Notes: generated from the sequence alone by a model not told the origin. Counted from the first letter of the stretch, positions 23,301 to 36,800 are shown. The stretch is DNA of 64,000 nucleotides from Turritopsis dohrnii (GCA_027922465.2 BQMF02000804.1:38865-102864); one strand, 5' to 3'. A program made the numbers and translations.

Positions 23301-23816
23301 ATTTATCCAAGCGTTCATTAGTCTTGTGATCTCGCCGATGTACTTCTTTCCAGCTTGGCCGGAGGGTAGCATAAAGAGATTCTTTCTCCAAAAAACAATC
23401 TTTTCATAAGCATTATATCTTTTATTAGTGTATTGCCTTCAATATCGCACCATTTGAATTTAGAACTGTTCGTGGATAGAGGCGTTCCATCTTGACATGT
23501 TGAAAGCTTCGGCGCAGGTTGGGCACTGACTTCATCTTTTGACGGTTGAGTTGTTGACTGTCAATAATGTAGAGTCATCAATAGCGTTTTCATAGGATAG
23601 TTTAACCGATTCTTCATGTTTCCTTTGCCATGAACGCATATGATTTGATTTCCCTGATTTGGAAGCGCAGGCTTTGCCACAAATAGTACACGGAAAATTA
23701 GTTTTCATAGTAAGATCATGTTGTTGCGTTGGTTGGATCGGCGTGAGAATTTTCTCGCTCTTATAATTATAGTCAGTCTCTTTGATCTCGCCGCCAGAGG
23801 TCATTTCTGCAAGCAT
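20326..23816 (-). pseudogene. RLE-type LINE (zinc finger - RT - restriction-like endonuclease)
   Basis: Three minus-strand pieces belong to one element. Residues coded by 23816-23532 contain a C2H2 finger (CTICGKACASKSGKSNH). 23372-22977 is a helical linker. 22963-21103 holds the reverse transcriptase: GPSGMDADGW, LRPIGVGEVLRRIAGK, LLVDAENAFNSVNR, EGTTQGDPTAMASY and the catalytic FADD. A CxC...H...C knuckle (CACGDLFNLHHALSCKKGG) and RHNDLRD follow, then the nuclease strand DIAARDFW. The nuclease continues past a MITE at 20655 with DVRVFDPNA and GSFSPLVF, ending near 20326. Breaks are a frame change near 22985, the MITE and a TGA within PLVF-VAGG. This order fits R2/Hero-like LINEs, which integrate by target-primed reverse transcription. 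The exact clade is not settled. Confidence 0.75.
20657..21100. mobile_element. TA-flanked 444-bp TIR element inside the LINE nuclease domain
   Basis: The termini are perfect inverted repeats starting CCGTATTTCCTCTAATAAA and the element is flanked by TA (20655-20656, 21101-21102). The interior is made of repeated GGCGTTTATTAGAGGGC-like units in both orientations. Removing the element with one TA restores the LINE reading frame from QRTY into LDVRVFDP, which confirms its limits. Confidence 0.85.
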
Positions 23817-25199
23817 TTCTTTCTCGCTTCTCTTTCGAGTCCATAATAATAGTATATCAAGAAAAAGAAAAGATCAGCACTTGAACTGGAACACTTCGGC
23901 TAGCGAGCGACTCCCCTGGGGTTGGTTACCCAAGCTTGCCGAAAATCTCGAAACCCGGAAAAGTGTAAAGAACGAAAGAACAGAACTTTCTGATCCAAAA
24001 GAGTTTACTTCGTTTAAGAAAAGAGATTAATTACGTGATGCAGCGTATCTTCTTCTCTTAACAGTTTGTAAACCAGTCATCGAAAGTAGTGTCAATTTGA
24101 ATTTCTTCTTCAATATAGCTTTTTCTTCGGGGCGGAATAAGATTTATTGAATATAAAAAAAAAAAAAAATAAGATTTACAGACCGTCCGCCATCTTTAAC
24201 GGTCGAACCAAGTCCACATTTGACGCTTTTTTTCGTCGCCAAAAAAAATCTCTTCGCGCGTCGTGCGAACTTTTTCGTCTAGTGGAGATCCGGCTATAGA
24301 AAAGAGGTTCCGAAAATCCGATTGCTTCTGAAACAAAATGGCACCAACATTGCGGCGTAACACGGATGAATAACTTCCCACTTTGAAAGACCAGGGTTAT
24401 GGATAGGGATATGGTCATGTTTAGTATTAATTTAAAGTGTCGTCTAATTTATGAAAAACAAAGAAACACTTTGAAACTTTTTTCTATAGTAATGAGTTTC
24501 TCTCCAAGAATGTTACCTAGTTAGTAAGTGGGGCGCGCTTACGAAGAAGAAGAGAAGAAGTATATAATTTTTATTTTTCAGAAGTTATATAATTACAACT
24601 ATTACAGTATAATTAATGGAGACCACCAAATAGTAAAACACTAATCTAGTGATGGCCACCAAGGATAAATAATACAACAAATTGTATGCGGAAAGTACAA
24701 AAAACAAAACAAAAACAAAACAAAAAAACAAAACAAAAAAACAAAAAACAAACAAACAAACAAACAAAAACAAACAAAAACAAACTAGAAATTACAAAAA
24801 CAAACTGAAAATAACAAAGACTTTTCAATCAAGGAAAATATTGACTCAGTAGTTGAGTGTTCTTTTTGTTCAAAAACTCTCTGTCTTTATGCATCGCCCT
24901 TTACACGTGCTGGTGCAGAGAGACGACTCCTTGTTTACAACCTAGCTCCTTCTCTCCCATTCACGACTTGGAACATACATATTTGGCTGCATTATTTAAA
25001 TTTTGTCATCTAAAATAATGTTGCCAACAATATTATTCTTGTTTTATCCACCACGTATATACGATATCGTAAGAATTCTCCTCATCATGGGAAGTGCATT
25101 TTTAGACGATTTGGCTTTTCCTTGTTTCAAAAATTTTTCTTCCCCTCACGCCTAACCATGGTGGGCCTATTGGGTGTCACTATCCAAGCAAACAGGTAA
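23817..25199. other. LINE 5' flank and simple-sequence region
   Basis: Probably includes the 5' untranslated end of the RLE LINE (minus strand). The stretch 24690-24810 is a CAAA/CAAAA-rich simple repeat. No gene is supported. Confidence 0.5.
24690..24810. repeat. CAAA-rich low-complexity tract
   Basis: Runs of CAAA, CAAAA and CAAAAAAA repeated for about 120 bp; no coding potential. Confidence 0.9.
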
Positions 25200-27495
25200 A
25201 GAGCTGTTGTTAAACTCAATCTTAAAAGAAAAAACGGTAGCAGCTACAAATCCTGAAATAAAGCCTGAATGGGATTTGAATTTATACCAAGGCTGAGTGA
25301 AGAGAGATCATGTTGTAACAACTGGTGTTGCATGTTGTTCCAAGAAATAATGCATTGATAATGAATCGAATTCGATTCATCCATATGGTTTGAATAACCA
25401 AATATGGATGTTCTGATAAAAGGTCTGGCGGATTGAAGAGCCACGAGTGTTGTGAGCTGTTGGAAGAAAATGTAGACTGAAAAGATTACGAATGTCAATA
25501 GGAGCAAGAGAGTTCAAAATTTCATATACAAGAATTAAATTGGAAAAATAAATATATATAGTCAGAAATCCTGAGAATTTTTAGAGAGTAAAGGAGTGGT
25601 TTTGAAGAATGTCTAAAATGAGAAAAAGTGATTAAGCGAAGAGCAGTTTTTTGAAGTTTAATAATGCGATGTTGTTTTGGTAGTGCTTGACCCCAGACTT
25701 GACAAGTGTAATTTGTATGTGATGAAAATAGAGCATGATACACATTAATTAAAGTATTCCTGGGTAAGAAGTGTCTTAGGATTGAAAGTGCACCATTATA
25801 TAGTTTTTCTTAGATGGGGGTCCAGAATAACACCCAAGTAACGAAAACATAGTTTGTAAAATGTAATTTTTTCCCATTTAGTTTTAATCTAAAGTCTGTT
25901 TAAAAATAGTGTGCACACTTTTAAGATTTGCTTGTCATTTGCTCAATACTGAACCAATTTTAACAAATTTGGTATCGTTGGATAGACATTAAAAGGCACA
26001 ATATTCTACAAAAATAAAAAAACCTCAAAAAGAAAAAGAAAATGAAGAAAACAAAAGATGAAAAAAACAAACTTTTTATACAAAAGTCATATGCATTTGA
26101 TTTTTATACCATTAGAAACCTTATTCTTTGGCGATTTCAAAAATATATATATTTAATGGAAAATTTTCATTAGTTTTTGTTTATTATGATACATTTGAGG
26201 GTATATTGAAATTTTGGCAGTTTTGTTGATTTTTGAAAGACGGGGGAAATATCTGAAAACACAGTAATTATACTCGTACGCAAGAACATTAACACATTTT
26301 TTATGGTGTGAAAGTAATAAACAAATCACATCAATCAACTCAAAGTCTAGATTACACTATAACAACATTACATTACGTTTCCATACATTTTAAACATACA
26401 CGCTTTTTTTAATAAGCAGCACTTTTATAAGCAACACTAGGCTGAAATCGGCTGAAAAATAAGCAAAACCTAAGCAACAATTGAGCCTGAAATTCTTTTC
26501 TGAAAATCCATAACTGACATGAAATAATGTTTCTACAAACAGGTTTTATGATAATGTAACTAAACTTCTACAACGTTTTAAGCGTTATAATTTCACGCTT
26601 GAAAACACTGTTTGAGTGGTTTTTTTTGTCTATTCCATTTTATCAAATCAAGTTTTGGCTCAATAAAGTTTGGTTCCGCTGGGACACTGCAATAAGTTCA
26701 GCATTATTTTCACATCAAATGTAATTGTTTTGAATAATGTATAACTAAATGCACTATAAAACTATTTACAAAGTAACCCCCGGTTTTTTAAAAATTGCAA
26801 ATGGTTGAAAAGTCTAAAATGTTCCAAGTAATAATAGCATCGTTGCGGCAATATTCCAACAACTAATGAAAATTTTCCATTAAATATATATATTTTTGAA
26901 ATCACCAAGGAATAAGGTTTCCAATGATATAAAAATCAAATATATGTGACTTTTGTATAAAAAGTTTGTTTTTTTCATCTTCTGTTTTCTTCGTTTTCTT
27001 TTTCTTTTTTGGGTTTTTTATTTTTGTAGAATATTATGCTTTTTAATGTCTATCCAGCGATACCAAATTTGTTAAAATTGGTTCAGTATTGAGCAAATGG
27101 CAAGCAAATCTTAAAAGTGTGCACACTATTTTTAAACAGACTTTAATTTCGTAGTCAACCTGTTTATTTTTATGTCTGAAAAGAATAACTTCTGTTTTAG
27201 TTGCATTGAGGGAATTTTGTTAGCCAGTGTAGAAAATGTTTGAGGTCAATATTTATATGCTTTTTAATAGATTTAAGATTCGGGCTAGAGTAAAGAAGAC
27301 TAGTGTCGTCAGCAAAACGAAAAACAGTTGAGTAAAGGATTGAGTTGGCAAGATCATTAATGTAGATTAGAAATAATAGATGCCCAAGTACAGAACCTTG
27401 AGGCAAACCATGTTTGATTAAAGAGTATGATGAGAATAAGTTGGAAACTGATACAGATTGATAGTGAAGAAGAGAAGGGGGAATGTGTGACAGGA
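25200..27495 (-). pseudogene. Non-LTR retrotransposon (LINE) RT fragment, split by a DNA element
   Basis: On the minus strand the 5' part (27495-27146) codes an RT core: PQGSVLGHLLFLIYINDL and the catalytic FADDTSLL, then a thumb-like helix. After the inserted element the match resumes at about 25890 with YLGVILDPHL and later the typical C-terminal TCQVWGQ motif (near 25690). Frame changes and stops are frequent and the 5' end is missing. The LINE clade cannot be fixed from this part; a CR1/Jockey-like element is likely. Confidence 0.7.
25892..27143. mobile_element. Long-TIR (foldback) DNA element inserted in the LINE
   Basis: The inverted terminal repeats are about 280 bp (25892-26173 and 26863-27143), beginning AAGTCTGTTTAAAAATAG and containing GTGTGCACAC. 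TA flanks both ends (25890-25891, 27144-27145). The 0.7 kb centre is AT-rich without coding sequence, so the element is non-autonomous. Confidence 0.8.
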
Positions 27496-28877
27496 ATTAA
27501 CCACAAAGTATACAAAATGTTTTAAGTAAAGTATTCAGTGAGACAATGATGAAGTATTTCCGAAACCATTATAAATTGGCCATTTTGGAGCTGTTTGTTT
27601 GTTTACAATCATATATATACGTAGTAGAGGGCAAATTTTCTCTTTTCACTCTGATAATGCTTCGATCGTCCACGTTTGCCAATGTGGATCTTGTAGGGAC
27701 CCCCACATTATGTCTCTGCTCAGGGTTCCATTTTTATTAGCTGTTCGTTTGAATCTTAACATTCTCATTCTCATTTTCCGAGTCACTCTCCTCTATAATG
27801 CTGCTGCTGACCTTTTGTTTTGTTTACAGGTCTCCAAGTTTCATTGGCGGGTTCCCTCAGCAGATACAGAGGCCACGCCAACCCACCTTCAGCATACGTC
27901 ACAGGGTGTTTGTCCTCATTGTAGCACATGTCCGGCCTTGTAGTCGGTAGCTAGTTCTAGATAACTTTTTGGTAGAAGCTGGCTATCCTTGTTGATAGCA
28001 CTCGCCGTCCTGGTTGACAGTAGGTCACTAGTTAGGCACTATTTTGTCTTGGGCACCTGTCCTAGTTGACAGTGCTCATCCATCCGGTAGATGGATCTGT
28101 GTCAGTTCTCCATTGGGTGCACATCCTTGTATAAATGACGCTCATCCGTCCTAGCAGACGGCTTGAGTTAATTCCTACGCCTGCTGGAGTGTCCTTTCCT
28201 GATAATCCCTCAAATCACCCAATCTAGCGTAGTCTTTATGTATTCAGAAGCTCTGGCCAGTTAATACTGAACTGATGTAATGAATTTATCAGAAAATTCA
28301 TCAGAAGTTTATCTGCAAAATAATCTTTATAAAAATAATCAGTATATGAAGTTTCAGCAAACCTTTCTCATCTGATGTTTATTCCTTGAACATACTCAAA
28401 CAATTGACGATTTCTTCAATGACTTCTGTAATGATAGTATGAAAATTTTTGCACTAATTTTTGAAGGCATGAAAATAAGTAAGTAAGTAAGTAACGGGAG
28501 TTTTTAATTCACTAAAAACAAATTACCAAAAAAGTGTTTTGATGCGAAATGCAATTTCTCGATGCAAAAATGTTGAGAAGTAAGTTGCACCCAAACTGAA
28601 AGAATATTTGTTTTTGTTGTTGTTGTTTTTTTTTTGTTTTTTTTTTTGATGTGGTTAATTTCACTACTACATTTTTTTGCCTCAGTAATTCATGGGATAA
28701 CCCACATTGACACTGTATACAAAAACTGATACATAGATTTCCATGTGATCTCTTGTGGATAATTAGCATATGATTCCACTATTCCCTTATACCCCTTATC
28801 TTTGAATCAAAATATTTTCTATTTCCCTTTTTTTGATGTTGTATATAAAGTTGTGACAATGTTTTTTGTTATATCAG
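27496..28877. other. Intergenic region upstream of the MEA1-like gene
   Basis: No supported coding gene. 27960-28170 contains three or four imperfect units of the form TCCTxGTTGACAG...CTCATCC that form short hairpins. 28466-28500 is a reverse-oriented 3' end of the SINE family found at 42 kb, with a TTAC tail. A T-rich tract lies at 28615-28650. Confidence 0.5.
28466..28505 (-). repeat. 3' tail of a tRNA-derived SINE (truncated copy)
   Basis: On the minus strand it reads TTAAAAACTCCCGTTACTTAC plus further TTAC units, matching the end of the SINE at 41955-42237. Only the tail is present. Confidence 0.65.
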
Positions 28878-28903
28878 GAATAAAAAGGCAATTGCAATTT
28901 GAA

Positions 28904-30287
28904 ATGTCCCCTGATCCAAATAGCACAAAAGATAAAGACGTTTCTGAAACTGTGACAGAACCTGCTGAATTCTCTGTTTACATTGATGATGTAAATGCAG
29001 AAGATGAAAACTCTGAGAGTAGTGACGAAAACTTGGAAACAGAATATGCTGGATATAAACTTCTACAACAAGATGAGTTAAATAACCATGTTGATGAAGA
29101 TGATGAAGAAGAGGTTGGTCAGCAGGAAAAAGTGGAAGAAATGAATTTTAATGACAAGAGTAATGACGTTGTATTAAATATTGATTACGAGGTTTGACTA
29201 TAATCTTGACAAAGTAAAATTTAATTTAATCAAATCTCCTTCCTCTTTGCTTTGATGGATTTTCAATAATAAAGTTTGATTCTTTTGTTATGTGGAAAAT
29301 TCTTGTTAGTAACCAGTGAAGTTGTTGTAGCAATTTGAAAGTCCATTTAGAATCATGATAGGCAGGCATAAGTTAAAATTCAAAGATCTCAATACATCTT
29401 CAGCCATGCCAGCAATCTTGAAAATTGCTTAGCTTTAAACCAACTTGCACAAAAAGTTTTTTGTTTGTATTTTTCTTTTTTAGAATCTTGTATGTTCAGA
29501 AATTGATGAACATCCACCATCACAGTTGAATGAATTTGAGGTGGAAGATGATGAAGATACAGCAACGACTGCACAAGACTTTCCTTTAAGCCAAAGTAAG
29601 AAATTAACAGAATTATATAATGGTATATCTGAATATATATTTACTATACGATATCTATTACATATTCCTTAATAGTAATGTTTCATTTCCTTATTTAACC
29701 TAAGAACCTACCATGCAATGTTTTTAAAGCATACAGATCTCTTACAATGCTTGTTTCTTACAGCAAACTTTCAGTTTTTCTATCAAGCACATGATTACAT
29801 AGAGGGTTATAACTTGCAGCACTTTTTGAGAAAAATTTTCACTTACATCAATCTAAGCAATTTGTTAAGGCTTCCATCACCTTTTTTAAGAAGTCAGCAC
29901 AAAACAACATATAAAACATATAAAAACATATAAAAACAACATATAAACATATAAAACAACATTATTTTGCTGACATATACAGAATTTTCTCTCAATTATC
30001 TGGATACTGAATTTGCGTGTGTAAAATTTACATTGCATTTATGCAGAATATTTGAAACCAGAAATATTTGAAACGTAAAGTTAAGCCATCCTCTGTTGTA
30101 ATGTTAAATCCTTGAGCAAGTTGCTTATTCTGATTTTTACTTTTTAGATCAAGTTGAACTTGTGAAGAAGGCAATGGCTGGATTTACCTTACCAATTCCA
30201 AATATCCCTGAATGGGCGAAGTCATTATCTGACGATCAGTGGAATGCATCACTTCAAGATACAATTGGCAAACTGAAAAACCCTTGA
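28904..30287 (+). CDS. MEA1: MEA1-like protein (male-enhanced antigen 1 family), 3 exons
   Basis: Exons: 28904-29191, 29484-29595, 30148-30287. All introns are GT-AG and the phases (0, then 1) agree, giving 179 residues, close to the length of animal MEA1. The N-terminal two thirds is acidic and low-complexity (SESSDENLE, DEDDEEEVG) with a conserved-looking GYKLLQQDE, similar to the GYxPL motif of MEA1. The C-terminal block VKKAMAGFTLPIP..IPEWAKSL..DQWN matches the family's signature with a proline-tryptophan turn. The function of MEA1 is poorly known. A further 5' exon boundary (acceptor at 28877) suggests a spliced 5' untranslated region. A polyadenylation signal AATAAA lies at 30528. It is followed on the same strand by DNAJC17. 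Confidence 0.7.
29890..29962. repeat. ACATATAAAA tandem repeat in MEA1 intron 2
   Basis: Several imperfect copies of ACATATAAAA(AC) in a row; no other feature. Confidence 0.85.
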
Positions 30288-30527
30288 AAGTTGAGTATGG
30301 GATATGCAGTCGAAAAGGATTGATCTACTGTGAATAATTGATCCCGTAAACATCCATTGTGGAACCAAGACTTCCGTATACTTCAGTAAACTGACTCACA
30401 GATAAAAGATGAAGTAACTATCAACAACTGAAGAATCTAGGCAGTAATTTAGAGAGGAGAAACAATAAATAGAAATTATCAAAGGAAACTTGGACAATTA
30501 AAGCAAATATGAATTGTGTATTCATTC

Positions 30528-30533
30528 AATAAA
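30528..30533 (+). terminator. Polyadenylation signal of the MEA1-like gene
   Basis: Canonical AATAAA located 241 bp after the stop codon, on the coding strand and before the next gene. Confidence 0.55.
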
Positions 30534-30877
30534 CTGTAACTGAATTCTTTATACGTAAAAAATTGAAAAACCTTAAATAACTATTTTTTTGTAGCTTAAC
30601 TGTATAAGTCTCTCTGATGCTTTTTATTTTTGACACATTTTTAATGTGGGTTCTAGGTTGGAAGAGTGTTATTTGTTTTCGAGGAAGTAAAATTTGTTAT
30701 TACTGATTCTGGATTTAAAATGTCTGACATCACCAGTAAGGTTGGCAGTTCACAGTTTAATCAATTTTGTGAAAATTCACCATGTATATAGTATTTGTAA
30801 AAGAGACTTTGTAATAACTGACAAGATCAATGTTTTTGTGTATCAATAGATTTAGGTATACTACAGTAAGAAACAAG

Positions 30878-33800
30878 ATGGCTGCAACAACAAACTACTA
30901 TGACTTGCTGGGTGTTACAATAGATAGCACAGAAAAGGAAGTATGATAATCTTTGCTTTAGTGACTTTTATTTTCCGAATTAAACTCTTTCTTGATCAAC
31001 AGTCATATGCGAAATCTGGGCATTTCCAGTTTGTTGTGATGTCTGTACAAATTTAAAGTTTCCTGTATACTTTCACATTTCAGATTGTTAAAGCATATAG
31101 AAAGAAAGCTTTATCGTGCCATCCAGATAAAAATCCCGGCAACAAGAAAGCTGGTATGTATTTAAACCTACATGTTTATCTGACAATAATCTTGCTAACC
31201 CAAACAAACTTTACGTAGTTTGTAAAATAAAGCTACACAGGTAAAGAGATAAACGTGAAGTCAGATGTACATGAAGAAACATGTTGAAATCTAATCAAAA
31301 GATTTAAAAGCAATCAGTGTCTACTTTTGGTGTTCTTTACAGGACGTCATAACTAACATATTTGAATAAATTCGTCTTGATAGCAATATCCTTCCTGCCG
31401 AAACGATCACTGATTCATTAACATAGAAATTATCCATAAATAATTTTGATTCTTCTAAGTTTTGTTTCCGTCTTTCTATTTTATTTGCTTATAAGTATAT
31501 AAAAAATACATTCACATCAAAATATGTTCATCAACCCCATGTCAACTCTTCAGTGATGATGTCAATTAGTCGTTTTGCTTGGGATGAATTATTAAATCCA
31601 TAACTAACTTTCTAAGAAATTGCTTGTTTAAGTGAATTATACCAAGAAAAAACTCCTTCACTTGTATATATAAATTCGTTATGTGCTGTAGAATTTAATA
31701 ACTCAACCTTGAAACCAGCTTATACTCTCTCACGCAAAATAGATTTGTTGACTTCTTATCTCTGTTTCTTTCTCTCATTAGTTGAACTTTTTCTGCAAAT
31801 ATCAGAAGCATTAAAAATACTGTCCGACAAAGATGCCAGAGTAAGTGCTTTTCATGAGAGAATTCATTTTTCAGAATTAATGTCACTCCTGAAAAGTGTA
31901 TGGTATGAATGAGTGGTAATCACTTGCCTGTTTCTTCTAGGCTGCATTCGACAAGGTACTCAAAGCTAAGGAAGCTGCCCGATTGCGTACACAAGCATTT
32001 GATGCCAAGAGAAAGAAATTTAAAGATGGTATGTCACACTGATTGAGTACTTCTCTTAGTGCCAATAACCCAGTGGGTAAAATTTGATGAAAAATTACTT
32101 CGAAGGAGTGTGTAACTATAGAAATATACACACTATAATACACTCAATAAAAATGCTCTTCGTCACAGTGACATTTTGACGAACTGGGAAATGTTACTTA
32201 ACTGGACTTAGTTGAAACAAGGGTTTCTTATAGAACAGGCATGTATTTCATGTCATCAAAACATTGTGCTTAATACTATATAAAACATTTTCAATGCTTG
32301 AATTGGTTGAGCAGTTTCTTGCCTCGTTCTTTCAAATTTCTAAAAATCTGTAAAACCATATGTTTTTTTGGGGTTTTTTTGCTAGAACATTTTTGGCCAT
32401 CTCCCTAGACATGCTAATATATAGATTTCTGTTCACAAAAATTGTACTATACTCCCAAAAATATGTGCCTACATTCAGCATTTTAAGTAAAATGCCAACA
32501 ACAACAAAACTACTGGAAGACGGTAGTAAAAAAAACTGGCTATGTGCAAACCCATGGAATAGGACTCCTGGTTTCTTCAAATATACCTTTCCCTTTTTAT
32601 GTCTCAAACTCTTCCCGTTCATTACTCTTGTGTAGATTTGGAACAACGAGAATCGGATGCGCAACTGCGTAAAGAAAATGACGTCAACGACGCAGAGAAA
32701 TTAGCGGCGCAGGTAGGTTGTCTCGAAATAAACTCCTCTATACAATCGCCATTATGAAAATATATTTTGGTAAATAATAACACAGTTTTACAATGATATT
32801 GGAATACGAATAATAAATTATTGGTAAGTTGTGTTTCGTGTCGGTGTTACATTACATTCTTCAGTCATGTTTATAGTATGTAGCAGTTGAATGAATATTT
32901 TCAACTCCCGCGTAACATGCCAAAAACGTTTGTTCCCAAGTAAAAAGAAATATAATTCTCCATCATTAAACGTTTCCATTAGGACTTCAACAGTATATTT
33001 TAAATAATTACGGAGATAATGGAAATTCCTCGTGGGTTCTTCTAATCCTGAAAAGTTAGTCATTTCAATAAAAGAAGAAATTTTTGAGAAGCAAAAACGA
33101 CATACAAACAATTTTTCTTTTTGTAAAACTCTTTGTTGAATGATTTGGTAACATAAGAAATTCAAACCAACAAAAACGCTAAAACCAGTCAATAATTTTT
33201 ATTCTTTTCGCCAGACTTCTAACGACAATAAATTTCTTAAATTTCTTCTAAAACAAAGATTCTAAATAATTCTATAAATCCATATAAACCAATATTAATT
33301 TCATTTTTTTGAGAAACGTTAGCTTTTATCGTGAGTTTTCTGCAGACATTCGAAGCTGTCTTCTAAAAAAAAGAAGAGGAAATTCTTATGAGTCTGTTAT
33401 GTGCATAACTGTACTTGATTAGAAGAAGACTACTTGTAAGAGAATCATTGTAGTATCACTAACCAACCGCCCATTCACGCCCATTTGTACCAGAATTAAA
33501 ACAGGTTTAGACCGTGTTTTCTTTTTTTTACCCGTTCACATTGCAATTAAACGTACCCAGCGGTCAAAAAGTCGCTGCGATGAAGAGCATTTTTAAAGAA
33601 ATAGTGTGTATATTTCCATAGAAATGCACTCCTTCGCATTGACTTTTCCGATTTTTTCGCTAGATATTTAATCTAATCAATGTAAAAACATGACAAGGAA
33701 ACACAGATACTGTTGTTTCTTGTCTTCTAGGTGTATCTTTCTCTCGAAATCTTTCGAAACGTAAATTCTTCAGTACTTCATGATATTTTCCGCCTACAGT

Positions 33801-36800
33801 ACTTAGTGCCTGTCTATAACTGCACTATAACTATGTTGAGTTGATGGGGTATTAGTTTTGTGTTTTTTACGGACTGCACCAAAGTTACAAATTCTGTTCA
33901 AAGTACAAATTGCTAAATTTCATGTTCCCAACTCCTACTTTTACGAGTTTTGTTATTTGTTATAAGTTTTGTCTTGATTATTCAGCAATATAATTCTTCA
34001 AACAATTTTATTTTTTTTCATCATCATTGATCTTAAGTAAATATATGACTCACCATATTGAAAGATACATTTCTGACATCTTTCCGAATAAAATAACGTC
34101 AGCTGGTCAAGCGTCTTCCGACTGTCGTGACAAGAATGACACTTCACTTTTTTTCCTTCGCAAGAATAATACCATGATGGATATACAGGATGTCGGTAAA
34201 ACTTCCCCGGTGGAGGGGCGGACTCTCCTTGACAATAGCTAAGCGACTCACCTAAAAAAATTACAAAGAATGGAAGTAAAATACCTTCGTCCACTAAAGA
34301 AACAAAGGCCAGATTGAAATTCTTATTCTTTTGTTCGTAATGTTTTGTCGTTCTTTCGACTACAATTGTATATGTTACATTGGGTATTCTATTTGTTCGA
34401 AAGGCCCAGTAGAGTCAAAATTTTATGAAATGTATATTTTTCACAAGAGCCAGTAGTGTTTGGTGTGGCTTTGCTGTTTTCATTTTCAGGAAAGCTTCAA
34501 GCTCCATTAACTTGTTTTTGATTTTTAACATTTTGTTTCAGATCTTTGTCTTGAAATGTTATTTCTTAAATTCAATTTCTCTTGATAGTAACTTGCTCCT
34601 ACAAGATAAAATATCTTATACATCGAACCTTTCGAATTTGTTTCGATTTGTTCTTTTATTATACTTTTTGACCAAACTTTCAGTGTTGTTACAATGTGCT
34701 AAATATGTATCCAGGAATATTGAGGAAAAAAAAAACTTTCTGAAAAAAGTTTATCCTTAAGTTTTTGATAATTTTTTTTATCTTTTTGATAGCTTATTTT
34801 TCTTCTTTTGATAAAATTCATATTTCAATGTAGTGATGTAAACTTCGAAGCATTTCATTGTCTACGTACAAGACGAAGGCTGCGTCTGTAATTTCGTTGG
34901 AATCTTCCATATTTCTTTCGGCTTTTCCAGCTTAGCACCAAGCCGTTTTAAAATTTCGTCAATATTGTGAAGATTGACGTCCATTTCGTCGGCAACATCT
35001 TCTTCCACATTTAACGGCATGGCGTGACCTATGGAAGAATCGAACGTGATCGTACATACGTCAAAACATATATCGCGAATGAGGGAGTTTAAAACTGACG
35101 TTTTGTATTGTTGAGGTTGGTGTGGAGGGGCGGTATATGGGGTGGTATGAGTTTTTGACAAACGAAAGCTATTGTTTGGTGAGCATTGTATTCAACCTTC
35201 GTCTTCATTGATTCAAATAAAACGACTTTTTTTCTAACAGGAATAATCCCGATTCACCCATGATATACTTACTTTTCGTTATTGTATTAATGATTAAAAA
35301 TCCGAAAATATATCGTGGTGCCAACATCTTCTTGTCGTCTGAGCTTCGATCTATGATGACAATTCTATTCTGGAAACAAAAAAAATCTCTTTTGCTCGTT
35401 TTGTTTTTACTTGAAATTTAATAACAAAACAAAGGAATCTAAACTATTTGTTGATTGTCATCAAACGAGGTTCGATCATTTTTCTTTTTCCTCCATGTCT
35501 GCTCATTAGGAAAAAATTGATTGATTAGCCTCGTTGCTAAAACAAATAAAGATGATAGGATAATTTCCGAGTCTATCAAACACATTGTGTCTTTGATCAT
35601 CGGAATATTTGCTCAAGTCCAAAACGATTTTAATCTACTTAATCCCACGGAATACGTAACAAAAAGGTGATCACAGTCTTATTGGGAAAACTTCCGTTTG
35701 GTTTTTTGAGCAATTGGAAGCTGTTTTCATCAAGCTGTGTTTTTTATATCTGCAACAGATACAACTGAGGTTCTTTTATCTCGTTCGAAAATCTACAACC
35801 GTTCGAAAATTCGAAATCTTCATGAAGTAAGCTTGAACCACATTTACTTATATTACTTTGAACTTAAGGGTTTTTTAAAATTTAAAATTTAAAGGGTAAT
35901 TTTAATGTCAATATCAAATGGTTATTTGAATTATAAACGGCGATAATATTACCAGACAGTAGAGTGAAAATATTTATTTATCTCCTTTTGTCATTCTCTT
36001 TGCGTTGTTGACAAGATTGCCGGTGACGATTTCCTTCGGCTAAATTGATGTTTCCGTGCATGCTGTCCGATAGAAAATGAAAGTGAGGAAGGAACGTATC
36101 ATAAAGATTGACAAAAATAAACATTTTATTAACATCTTTCCGAGTTGAGACATGCGTAGTACTTGTTTGTTTTTTCCAAACGTCTCATAATAGTTTCAAA
36201 CAACCAAGGTGTTAACTTTATCAAATTTGTTTGAACGGTTGAGACCAACTATTACCTCGTTTTTTCAAACCCTTTTAGCACAGTTTTCATCGAGAAGTTT
36301 GCTTTCCTGATTTTGTTAACATACTAGAAGAAAAATCTCCTTCGTAGAGCATTTTTTATAATTTATGTGTATTCACATTCTTGGAGAGGGTATAGCGTAT
36401 ATGTGTAGAACCTCTACGTCTGAGACACTCCAAAACTCGTTCCATTACATTTCCTGTATTGAAACATCAAAGGGACCGAAAGAAAGGTTCGATTTATGAA
36501 GAGTTTGACTTACGGAAGTTCATTTTCAACCCAGTGTCCAGTGCGCAAAATCGTTACAAAGTCACTGTGTTGAAGAGCATTTTCATTGAAATAGTGTGTA
36601 TATTTCTATAGAAGTGCACTTGATCGCAGAGATTTTTCAACAAATTTGCCAACTTAGGAGAAGTTCATACAGCAATCACGTGACTTTTTTTAGATAAAAC
36701 GATTGAGAGAGGAGGGATCACGGTTGCTTCGGGAACAACAAGAGCTTATTCGAAAACAGGTGGAGGAAGAAAAATTGAAAGCCCAAGAAGATTTTGATAA

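Noticed and set aside
24585..24828. Phe/Val-rich minus-strand frames
   Set aside because: Translation of a CAAA simple repeat.
34862..35161. A 99-codon antisense gene beginning MSKTHTT
   Set aside because: Its start is a TTG codon with a stop upstream. The conserved-looking part is better explained as exon 2 (35028-34870) of the nested gene.
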